Below are positions 7,337 through 13,318 of a DNA stretch of 13,318 bases, in pieces. The stretch covers positions 1-13,318 of the forward strand of contig MWJR01000082.1 of NCBI GenBank assembly GCA_002127415.1. The letters run 5' to 3'. The translations under genes and the position numbers were made by a program. A model generated the notes under the pieces. The model worked only from the letters and a program-made list of their open reading frames with translations, ran no database searches and was not told the origin of the DNA. Every line of letters starts with the position of its first letter. Position 1 is the first letter of the stretch. This stretch comes from Calditrichaeota bacterium AABM5.125.24 (GTDB lineage Bacteria; Electryoneota; AABM5-125-24; Hatepunaeales; Hatepunaeaceae).

Positions 7337-8935
7337 ATGAACCAAATAACAATATTTAGAAAAAAAGAAAAATTTGTTAACATTAAAGAGGCAAGTGAAT
7401 GGGCTTCTCAATATCTAAATCGTAGAGTAACAATTTCAAATATTTCGTATTTAATTCAATATGGAAGGATTAAGAAACACGGTAATGATAGAAATACTCT
7501 AATAAACATAGAAGAATTAAAAGTTTATTATGATTCATTTAACAAAGAGAAACAATGGAAAAAAATATTAGGTCAGGATCTTAATTGGTATTTGTCTTTC
7601 GTAGAATACAAAGAATCAGAAAGAACAAAACATGTTCATAGGTTGCATCCGTATAAAGGTAAATTTATTCCACAATTAGTAGAATATTTCCTTGATTCAC
7701 ATACCGATGAATTTAAGAGAGATGTGTATTTCCGAGAGGGTGATTTAATACTAGATCCTTTTTGTGGATGCGGAACAACTTTAGTCCAAGCCAATGAATT
7801 AGGGATGCATGCAATTGGAATGGATATTTCTTCTTTCAATGTGTTGATCAGTAATGTTAAAGTTGAAAGACATAATTATTTCTTACTTGATGAAACAATC
7901 CGTAAGATAACAATAAGACTAGAAAATTTTCAAAATACTAAAAATAATGTTATTTTCGAAGAACATCTACTTTCTGAATTAGCAAGATTTAACGCTAAAT
8001 ATTATCCGTCACCTGAATTTAAGAATAAAGTAAGAAAAGGTGAAATCAATGAAAAAGAATACGCTAAAGAAAAAGAAAGGGAAATTCTAGACACATATGT
8101 AAATTTAGTAGAAAGGTATCAAATGATAATTAGACAGGATAAAAATGAAACATTTCTTGATAAATGGTTTCTGTCGCCAGTTAGAGAAGAAATAGATTTC
8201 TTATTTCAAGAAATCAAACAAATAAAGAATAGAGATGTAAAGAAAGTATTAGCAATAATCTTAAGTAGAACTGTCCGTTCATGTAGAGCAACTACACATG
8301 CTGATTTAGCAACTTTAAAGGAACCTGTTACTACCACATATTATTGCAAGAAACATGGAAAGATCTGCAAACCAATATTTTCTATTAAAGGTTGGTGGAA
8401 AAGATATACAGTAGATACTATAAACCGACTTAAAGAATTCGATAAACTAAGGACTAAAACCTTTCAAATCGATTTGTCTGGAGATAGTAGAACAATAGAT
8501 ATTTATGAAGAAACTAGAAAGAGACATCCAAAGCTTGCAGAAATATTATTAAAAAGTAAGATAAGGGGAATTTTTTCAAGTCCTCCTTATGTGGGACTAA
8601 TTAATTATCATGAACAGCATGCATATGCATATGAGATATTTGGATTTGAGCGAAAAGATGAATTTGAAATAGGTCCGTTATTCAAAGGGCATGGAAAAGA
8701 AGCAAGAGATTCATACCTTAGGAGTATATCGGAAGTTCTAAGAAATTGTAAGAAATCTCTACAAAATAATTACGACATATTTTTAGTAGCTAATGACAAA
8801 TTTAATCTTTATCCTAAGATTGTAGAATTATCTGGAATGAAGATATTTAATCAATTCAAGCGTCCTGTGCTTAATAGAGTGGAGAAAGATAGATCAGCAT
8901 ATGCAGAAACAATATTTCATATAAAGGAAGGATAA
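7337..8935 (+). CDS. type II DNA methyltransferase, SPPY (probable N4-cytosine) type, with N-terminal HTH
   Basis: The 532-residue product transfers a methyl group from S-adenosylmethionine to a DNA base. Residues 13-67 resemble a MerR/excisionase-type helix-turn-helix. HRLHPYKGKFIPQL (101-114) leads into motif I DPFCGCGTT (140-148) and the acidic residue of motif II (GMDIS, D163). The catalytic motif IV is SSPPYVG (414-420). SPPY is typical of N4-cytosine enzymes. About 265 residues separate motifs I and IV and probably contain target recognition. They include a segment 'RATTHADLATL...YYCKKHGKICKP' (317-346) that I recall as recurrent in M.MjaII-like methylases. GGAG at 7325-7328 precedes ATG 7337. 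Codon use is AT-rich, unlike the nuo genes. It protects host DNA from the endonuclease encoded one base downstream. Confidence 0.88.
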   Translation: MNQITIFRKKEKFVNIKEASEWASQYLNRRVTISNISYLIQYGRIKKHGNDRNTLINIEELKVYYDSFNKEKQWKKILGQDLNWYLSFVEYKESERTKHVHRLHPYKGKFIPQLVEYFLDSHTDEFKRDVYFREGDLILDPFCGCGTTLVQANELGMHAIGMDISSFNVLISNVKVERHNYFLLDETIRKITIRLENFQNTKNNVIFEEHLLSELARFNAKYYPSPEFKNKVRKGEINEKEYAKEKEREILDTYVNLVERYQMIIRQDKNETFLDKWFLSPVREEIDFLFQEIKQIKNRDVKKVLAIILSRTVRSCRATTHADLATLKEPVTTTYYCKKHGKICKPIFSIKGWWKRYTVDTINRLKEFDKLRTKTFQIDLSGDSRTIDIYEETRKRHPKLAEILLKSKIRGIFSSPPYVGLINYHEQHAYAYEIFGFERKDEFEIGPLFKGHGKEARDSYLRSISEVLRNCKKSLQNNYDIFLVANDKFNLYPKIVELSGMKIFNQFKRPVLNRVEKDRSAYAETIFHIKEG

Positions 8936-8936
8936 G

Positions 8937-9725
8937 ATGAATCTTACAAAAAAGCAAATAGAAAGAGTTGAAAACACTATCAAGGATAGTCTAAGAAGAA
9001 AATTTCAAACATACAAGCCAGAAACAAAATATATGCCTTTCCATTATCGTTTACTTGGTCGTGATAGAATGGCGTTATTTTCTTTCATACATTCTTTAAA
9101 TACTACTTTTGGTACTTCCATTTTTGAACCTGTAGCTGAAACATTGGCAAGTTTAAACTTTACTGTTGCGAAGAAAAAATACGTTGTGGGTGATTCAATC
9201 AGTGAGGAAGCCCAAAATGAAATTCAACACATTATGAATGAACTTACAATCGGAAAAACTCCGAATAAGAATGATGAAATAGAAAGAATAAGAAAACTTT
9301 GCACTAAGGGTAGAATGAACAAATTAAAAACTGTAAAGGTGGATTTGTTTGTTAAAAGCAAAGATGATACTACATATTTATTTGATTTAAAAACAGTAAA
9401 GCCCAATATTAGTAATTTCAAAGATTTTAAAAGAACACTATTAGAGTGGATAGCAATATTATTATCAAAAAATCCAAGTGATAACGTTAATTCTTATATT
9501 GCTATTCCCTATAATCCTTATGAACCAAAGCCATATGAAAGATGGACATTAAAAGGAATGCTTGATTTAGAGTATGAATTAAAAGTTGCAGAGGAATTTT
9601 GGGATTTTCTTGGTGGCGATGGTGCATATTCAGAATTATTGGGTTGTTTTGAAAGAGTTGGTATTCAATTAAGACCTGAAATTGATGAATATTTTTCAAG
9701 ATTCAAATATGATAAACATAAATAA
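8937..9725 (+). CDS. type II restriction endonuclease, TdeIII/MjaII-like family
   Basis: The 262-residue product matches my recollection of the TdeIII restriction endonuclease family: an N-terminal 'kPFHYRLL' type segment (34-40, MPFHYRLL), then 'SFIHSLNTTFGTSIFEPVAETLA' in the helical region. The nuclease core is of PD-(D/E)xK type: VD at 135-136 followed by FDLKTVKPN (149-157), with D136, D150 and K152 the likely metal-binding and catalytic residues. Characterised relatives (MjaII, TdeIII) cut GGNCC, so that is the predicted site. It starts one base after the methyltransferase stop, with a strong AAGGAAGGA binding site at 8924-8932, so the pair forms one operon with the methylase first. Composition is equally AT-rich. 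The family call is from memory of motifs, not a search. Confidence 0.82.
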   Translation: MNLTKKQIERVENTIKDSLRRKFQTYKPETKYMPFHYRLLGRDRMALFSFIHSLNTTFGTSIFEPVAETLASLNFTVAKKKYVVGDSISEEAQNEIQHIMNELTIGKTPNKNDEIERIRKLCTKGRMNKLKTVKVDLFVKSKDDTTYLFDLKTVKPNISNFKDFKRTLLEWIAILLSKNPSDNVNSYIAIPYNPYEPKPYERWTLKGMLDLEYELKVAEEFWDFLGGDGAYSELLGCFERVGIQLRPEIDEYFSRFKYDKHK

Positions 9726-9765
9726 TTTATAAACATAAAAGAAATTAATCTTAAGTAGTTTATAA
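9712..9765. repeat. AT-rich direct and inverted repeats after the endonuclease gene
   Basis: An 11-base direct repeat ATAAACATAAA occurs at 9712-9722, inside the last endonuclease codons, and at 9729-9739. Overlapping the second copy, TTATAAAC at 9727-9734 and GTTTATAA at 9758-9765 form a perfect 8-base inverted repeat around 23 bases. There is no GC-rich stem with a T run, so a terminator is doubtful. It could be a junction scar or simply low-complexity AT-rich sequence. Confidence 0.35.
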
Positions 9766-9788
9766 CTGATGGGCTTGGAGTTTATGGA

Positions 9789-10112
9789 ATGGTTAAAAAA
9801 CCAATTGTAGACGTCATCAGACGCTACTTCAAGATATTAGCCCAAGAGGGTTTGGAACCATCCTTCGGGGTTGTGTTCGGCTCTCAGGTTAATGGTGATA
9901 TACATAAGTGGAGCGATATAGATATTCTGGTAGTTTCACCGCAACTGGATAAGAAACGTAGGTATAAGGAGGTAGCTCTTCTCTGGGGCGTTGCGGCTCT
10001 GGTTGACTCTCGCATAGAGCCCATCCCTTGCGGCGAGGTCCAATGGCTCGAGGATGACGGCATACCCATAATTGAAATCGCACGCCGGGAAGGCGAAATC
10101 GTTTATGCATGA
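9789..10112 (+). CDS. minimal nucleotidyltransferase (MNT) domain protein
   Basis: A 107-residue protein with the polymerase-beta-like nucleotidyltransferase signature. GSQVNGDIHKWSDIDILVV holds GS at 31-32 and the metal-binding D43-x-D45. A later SRIEPIP places E77 where the third carboxylate normally lies. Such small MNT proteins usually pair with a HEPN-domain toxin, which they inactivate by adding AMP. No HEPN gene lies next to it: the next 73 bases contain no gene and then nuoI starts. GGAG at 9777-9780 is well spaced for ATG 9789. Base composition is intermediate between the AT-rich island and the nuo genes, suggesting a separate acquisition. It may be an orphan antitoxin or have a partner elsewhere. 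Confidence 0.8.
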   Translation: MVKKPIVDVIRRYFKILAQEGLEPSFGVVFGSQVNGDIHKWSDIDILVVSPQLDKKRRYKEVALLWGVAALVDSRIEPIPCGEVQWLEDDGIPIIEIARREGEIVYA

Positions 10113-10168
10113 TACTTGGGCGTTGGACGCAGCCCCTGATGGTTGATCGGGCTCGGAGGCCTGACCTA

Positions 10169-10185
10169 CGCGAGGACACTTCGCG
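10169..10185 (+). promoter_or_regulatory. small hairpin covering the nuoI ribosome binding site
   Basis: CGCGA at 10169-10173 pairs perfectly with TCGCG at 10181-10185 around the loop GGACACT. The stem and loop contain the likely Shine-Dalgarno GAGGA (10172-10176), and the stem ends immediately before ATG 10186. It could lower nuoI translation unless ribosomes arrive from upstream. With only five pairs, chance is a real alternative. Confidence 0.22.
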
Positions 10186-10776
10186 ATGAAATACGTAACA
10201 ATACAGGAGATGAATAAAAAAGTCACCAACATAACCATCGAGTCAGGGGTGGCGGAGAACATCTACTGGATAGAGGTTCTGCGGGGTCTGTGGGTCACCA
10301 ACCGTCACTTCTGGACCAACATCTGGTGGCATACCTTCCGCCTGGCGGGGATTAAGACAAAGAAGAGGGTATCTGCTACTTACCAGTATCCCGAGGAGCG
10401 GCGTCCCATCCATCATCGCTGGCGGGGCAGGCATAGGCTGACCGTCAAGCAGAACGGGGATATGCGCTGCACAGCCTGTATGATGTGCGAGACCGTCTGC
10501 CCCTGCGACTGCATACACATCACACCCGGCGAGTCACCCGACCCGGATGTGGAGAAGTTTCCCGAGCAATTCTATATTGATACACTCCGCTGCTGCTTCT
10601 GCGGGCTCTGCGCCGAGGCCTGTCCGGTTGACGCCATACGGATGGATGTCATCGAGACTGAGCTGGCAGGCTATACCCGTGACATCATATACACCAGGGA
10701 GTTCCTATTAGGGATGGATAAGGACAGACCGTGGGAAGAGTGGAAGGTTAAGCGGGAACGAGAGGGGGTGAGTTGA
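10186..10776 (+). CDS. nuoI: NADH-quinone oxidoreductase subunit I (8Fe ferredoxin)
   Basis: This subunit carries clusters N6a and N6b, passing electrons from NuoG to NuoB. The 196-residue product has the two expected motifs: C95-x2-C98-x2-C101-x3-C105 (CTACMMCETVC) and C136-x2-C139-x2-C142-x3-C146 (CCFCGLCAEAC). Upstream is the family segment 'YPEERRP...RGRHRL' (68-84). The N-terminal stretch is rich in Trp and aromatic residues (35-52), consistent with an amphipathic membrane-associated helix. ATG 10186 has GAGGA nine bases upstream; an in-frame ATG at 10210 has its AGGAG too close. Codon use is again GC-rich like nuoD-nuoH, so it is the continuation of the interrupted cluster. nuoJ does not follow; def starts one base after its stop. 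Confidence 0.95.
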   Translation: MKYVTIQEMNKKVTNITIESGVAENIYWIEVLRGLWVTNRHFWTNIWWHTFRLAGIKTKKRVSATYQYPEERRPIHHRWRGRHRLTVKQNGDMRCTACMMCETVCPCDCIHITPGESPDPDVEKFPEQFYIDTLRCCFCGLCAEACPVDAIRMDVIETELAGYTRDIIYTREFLLGMDKDRPWEEWKVKREREGVS

Positions 10777-10777
10777 C

Positions 10778-11347
10778 TTGGCGCTCCTGAAGGTAATCCC
10801 CTACGGAAACCCGCACCTTCGCAAGCAGTCATCGCCGGTTGTGGAGATTGACGACCAGATCCGCCAACTGGTCGAGGGTATGATCCAAACTATGCGTGCC
10901 GCCAAGGGTGTTGGGCTGTCTGCGCCCCAAGTGGACGTTCAGAAGATGCTCTTCGTGATCGACTGGACACTGCTGGAGGAGGAGGGCGAGGTTCAGGTCT
11001 ATATTAATCCCAGGGTTCTCGAATCTGACGGCCGGACGACGTCCCTTCAGGAGGGTTGTCTGAGCTTTCCTGAGGTGGTGATAGATATTGCCCGTTCTGA
11101 GAGGATACGGGTCGCCTACCGGACGCTGGATGGTCGCGAGGTCGAGGAGGAGCTGACCGACTATCCCGCCCGGGTGTTCCAGCACGAATACGACCACCTG
11201 TTCGGGATCCTGTTCATCGATCGGATAAGTTCTGAGGCACGAGCGAAGCTGAAGGGGAAGCTACAGGCCATTCTCGACGGCCGGGTTCAACCGTTCGACG
11301 GGAAGCAGCCGGTCGAAGCGAAGTCCGAACAGACTGCTCAGGCCTGA
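10778..11347 (+). CDS. def: peptide deformylase
   Basis: This metalloenzyme removes the formyl group from the N-terminal methionine of new proteins. All three family motifs are intact in the 189-residue product: GVGLSAPQ (44-51), EGCLSFP (92-98, metal ligand C94) and HEYDH (136-140, ligands H136 and H140 with catalytic E137). The start is TTG at 10778, one base after the nuoI stop, preceded by a purine-rich GAGAGGGGGTGAG. No ATG or GTG fits the conserved N-terminus 'LLKVIPYGNPHLR'. Length is normal, with a Gln/Glu-rich tail of about 20 residues. Its place at the end of a complex I run is unusual: def commonly sits with fmt. The link is probably transcriptional convenience. Confidence 0.95.
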   Translation: MALLKVIPYGNPHLRKQSSPVVEIDDQIRQLVEGMIQTMRAAKGVGLSAPQVDVQKMLFVIDWTLLEEEGEVQVYINPRVLESDGRTTSLQEGCLSFPEVVIDIARSERIRVAYRTLDGREVEEELTDYPARVFQHEYDHLFGILFIDRISSEARAKLKGKLQAILDGRVQPFDGKQPVEAKSEQTAQA

Positions 11348-11381
11348 ATATAAACCGGGTCTTTACTATCAGGAGTTAGGG

Positions 11382-13064
11382 ATGGAAGTTCAGCGCGAAT
11401 CGATGGAGGTCGATGTTCTGGTTGTCGGAGCGGGACCGGCCGGTCTGTCAGCGGCCATCCATCTGACCAATCTGATCGAAGCTGCCCGGGAGAGGGGGGA
11501 GTTAACGGGGGTGGCGGCCTCTGAAGAGTTCACCCTGATGGTCATTGAGAAGAGCGCTGAAGTCGGCGATCATATGCTTTCGGGTGCCGTGCTCGATCCG
11601 GTGGGGCTCGACGAGCTGCTCCCCGACTGGCGTGACCGCGACGCTCCCATCGCCGCTCCGGTAGTGGAAGAGGGGATCTACTACCTCACCCGAACCGGCC
11701 GTGTCAGGTTTCCCATCACCCCGCCGGGGATGGGACATCACGGCTGCTATGTGGTCTCACTGAACCAGCTCACCAGGTGGCTCGGTTCTATTGTCGAGGA
11801 GAAGGGGGTGGAACTGTTCACCGGGATGGCGGGAGCATCCCCCATCCTGGAGGACGGCGGCTTTAAGGGGGTGGTCACCGATGATAAGGGGATCGACAAG
11901 GACGGCAATCCCAGGAGCAACTTCGAGCCGGGGATTGAGTTGCGGGCGAAGATAACCATCTTGGGGGAGGGGCCTCGTGGGTCGCTGACCGGGGAGGTGG
12001 TTCCGAAGCTCGGATTGGATGAGGGGCGCAATCCCCAGAATTACCTCACCGGCGTCAAGGAGCTGTGGGAGGTCCCGGCCGGACGGGTTAAGGCAGGGAC
12101 GGTCTGGCACACAATCGGATTCCCGCTCGGCCTGCGTCACTACGGGGGCAGCTGGATCTACGCTATGTCTGACGAGCTGCTGTCGATCGGGCTCAGCTCG
12201 GCTCTGAACTACCGTGATCCCCGCTTCGATCTGCACGGAGTCTTCCAGGAGTTCAAGACTCATCCTTGGATCAGCTCGCTGCTGAAGGGGGGGAAGATGG
12301 TTCGCTATGGGGCCAAGACCATCGGTGAAGGGGGCTACTTCGCCGTGCCCAGGCTCTATCACGATGGTCTTATGCTGGTAGGTGAATCAGCCGGTCTTCT
12401 GAACAGCAAGCGGCTGAAGGGGATCCACCTGGCTATCAAGTCGGGGATAATGGCTGCCGAGACCGCCTTCGAGGCGCTGACCCGGGAGAATTATTCGGCT
12501 TCAGTGCTGTCCGGGTATGATGAGCGTTACCGTAAAAGCTGGGTTCATCAGGAGCTGTGGAATGTGCGCAACTTCCACCAGGGCTTCGAGAAGGGGCTGT
12601 TTTCGGGGATGATCAACACGGCGGCACAGATATTGACCGGTGGTCGGGGGGTCAAGACCCGCCTGGATGCCAGACCCGACCACGGATTTATGTGCAAGCT
12701 CTCCGAGATGCCTAAGGCGCGAAGTCCTATCGAGCGTAAATTCGACGGCGAGCTCACCTTCGACAAGCTGACCGATGTCTATGCCTCCGGCACCAAACAC
12801 GAGGAGAATCAGCCGCCGCATATGCGTCTTATCGACGCTGACATATGCAACGACAGATGCACCGAAGAGTATGGCAACCCCTGCCAGCACTTCTGTCCTG
12901 CGTTGGTGTATGAGATGGTTGAAGGTGATAACGGCAAGCTCAAGCTGCAGATCAGCGCCTCCAATTGCCTCCACTGCAAGACCTGCGACATCGTCGACCC
13001 CTACGATAACATCACCTGGGTGCCGCCTGAGGGTGGCGGTGGACCGAAGTATGGGGGGATGTGA
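11382..13064 (+). CDS. electron transfer flavoprotein:ubiquinone oxidoreductase
   Basis: This enzyme takes electrons from reduced ETF and passes them to the quinone pool at the membrane. The 560-residue product opens with an FAD dinucleotide-binding motif VVGAGPAGLSAA (14-25). It continues with the family segments 'SGAVLDPVGLDELLPDW', 'NYLTGVKELWEVP', 'WIYAMSD' and 'GESAGLLNSKRLKGIHLAIKSGIMAAE'. The C-terminus carries the [4Fe-4S] ligands C505, C529, C532 and C535 and the hallmark end 'VPPEGGGGPKYGGM'. Three further cysteines precede C505 (C489, C493, C501), a pattern I associate with some bacterial members. AGGAG at 11371-11375 precedes ATG 11382. ETF subunit genes are not in the window. Lying after nuoI and def, it adds a second electron entry to the same quinone pool. 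Confidence 0.94.
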   Translation: MEVQRESMEVDVLVVGAGPAGLSAAIHLTNLIEAARERGELTGVAASEEFTLMVIEKSAEVGDHMLSGAVLDPVGLDELLPDWRDRDAPIAAPVVEEGIYYLTRTGRVRFPITPPGMGHHGCYVVSLNQLTRWLGSIVEEKGVELFTGMAGASPILEDGGFKGVVTDDKGIDKDGNPRSNFEPGIELRAKITILGEGPRGSLTGEVVPKLGLDEGRNPQNYLTGVKELWEVPAGRVKAGTVWHTIGFPLGLRHYGGSWIYAMSDELLSIGLSSALNYRDPRFDLHGVFQEFKTHPWISSLLKGGKMVRYGAKTIGEGGYFAVPRLYHDGLMLVGESAGLLNSKRLKGIHLAIKSGIMAAETAFEALTRENYSASVLSGYDERYRKSWVHQELWNVRNFHQGFEKGLFSGMINTAAQILTGGRGVKTRLDARPDHGFMCKLSEMPKARSPIERKFDGELTFDKLTDVYASGTKHEENQPPHMRLIDADICNDRCTEEYGNPCQHFCPALVYEMVEGDNGKLKLQISASNCLHCKTCDIVDPYDNITWVPPEGGGGPKYGGM

Positions 13065-13092
13065 GCAAATAGACAACTCGTAAAGGTGAATA

Positions 13093-13318
13093 ATGATAAT
13101 AAAACCATCTTTTGATGAATTTATAAAATCCTGCACACCGTTATACAAAATTCCAGAACTAGAAACAAAAATACGGAAACGTGTTCAGGGGATTGTAACG
13201 GAACTCTTGGGGTTTAGCGCTGAAAAAGACCCTGTTAGAAATCTTTTACAGTTTATAAAAAAAGATATTGATTTTCTTGGAGTTTTATTACGGGGTGCAT
13301 TTTATAGTGGTATTCTTT
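13093..13318 (+). CDS. unidentified AT-rich gene, 5' part only
   Basis: An open frame starts at ATG 13093 (AAAGGTGA at 13082-13089 as binding site) and runs without a stop for 75 codons to the window edge. The product begins MIIKPSFDEFIKSCTPLYKI and continues with helical, charged sequence (...LETKIRKRVQGIVTELLGF..., then ...NLLQFIKKDIDFLGVLL...). Composition is AT-rich like the restriction-modification island and unlike the adjacent ETF-QO. I do not recognise the family. The helical N-terminus before a 'DFLGVLL' segment is vaguely like the start of some type II restriction enzymes, but that is only an impression. It was probably acquired by transfer. Confidence 0.55.
   Translation, partial: MIIKPSFDEFIKSCTPLYKIPELETKIRKRVQGIVTELLGFSAEKDPVRNLLQFIKKDIDFLGVLLRGAFYSGIL

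Larger units (their letters stand above)
7282..9788. mobile_element. AT-rich horizontally acquired island with a restriction-modification system
   Basis: Composition changes abruptly after the nuoH stop, from GC-rich backbone to strongly AT-rich sequence. Codons such as AGA, AAA, ATA and TTA dominate up to about 9770. The island holds the methyltransferase and endonuclease genes only. I see no integrase, transposase, tRNA or target-site duplication. The shared TTGGAG near both ends is the two genes' ribosome binding region, not a convincing duplication. Boundaries are set by composition and flanking genes, so they are approximate. Confidence 0.55.

Overview
The window is bacterial and chromosomal. 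Its backbone is a GC-rich run of respiratory genes on the + strand: complex I subunits nuoD, a nuoE-nuoF fusion, nuoG, nuoH and nuoI, then peptide deformylase (def) and an ETF:quinone oxidoreductase. The complete nuo subunit set is not here: A, B, C and J-N are absent. The fused NuoEF, the short NuoG, a HEAT-repeat lipoprotein inside the run and frequent ATA isoleucine codons in otherwise GC-rich genes fit a poorly sampled, possibly candidate-phylum, Gram-negative-type bacterium. I cannot name the lineage from sequence alone.

Layout. 1-110: a REP-like repeat with three perfect hairpins. 111-551: a small, partly decayed region with a 28-codon ORF, a 3' remnant reading frame and an intact DUF2283-family gene. 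634-7281: nuoD, nuoEF, HEAT lipoprotein, nuoG, nuoH. 7282-9788: a markedly AT-rich island carrying a two-gene type II restriction-modification system (SPPY-type DNA methyltransferase and a TdeIII/MjaII-like endonuclease, one base apart). 9789-10112: a stand-alone minimal nucleotidyltransferase. 10186-13064: the GC-rich backbone resumes with nuoI, def and ETF-QO. 13093-end: the 5' part of another AT-rich gene I do not recognise. All genes called are on the + strand. No stretch above 300 bases lacks a gene.

How they work together. NuoEF (FMN, N1a, N3) and NuoG (N1b, N4, N5, probably N7) form the NADH-oxidising arm. NuoI (N6a/N6b) and NuoD carry electrons to quinone at the membrane, where NuoH forms part of the quinone chamber. 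ETF-QO feeds electrons from flavoprotein dehydrogenases into the same quinone pool. The most striking feature is architectural: selfish or defence-type modules (restriction-modification, nucleotidyltransferase, DUF2283 and a remnant) lie at junctions of the complex I cluster, notably between nuoH and nuoI, which are usually adjacent. I see no clearly new multi-gene system. The best leads are the HEAT lipoprotein embedded between nuoF and nuoG, the restriction-modification island inside the respiratory operon, and the unidentified AT-rich gene at the right edge.
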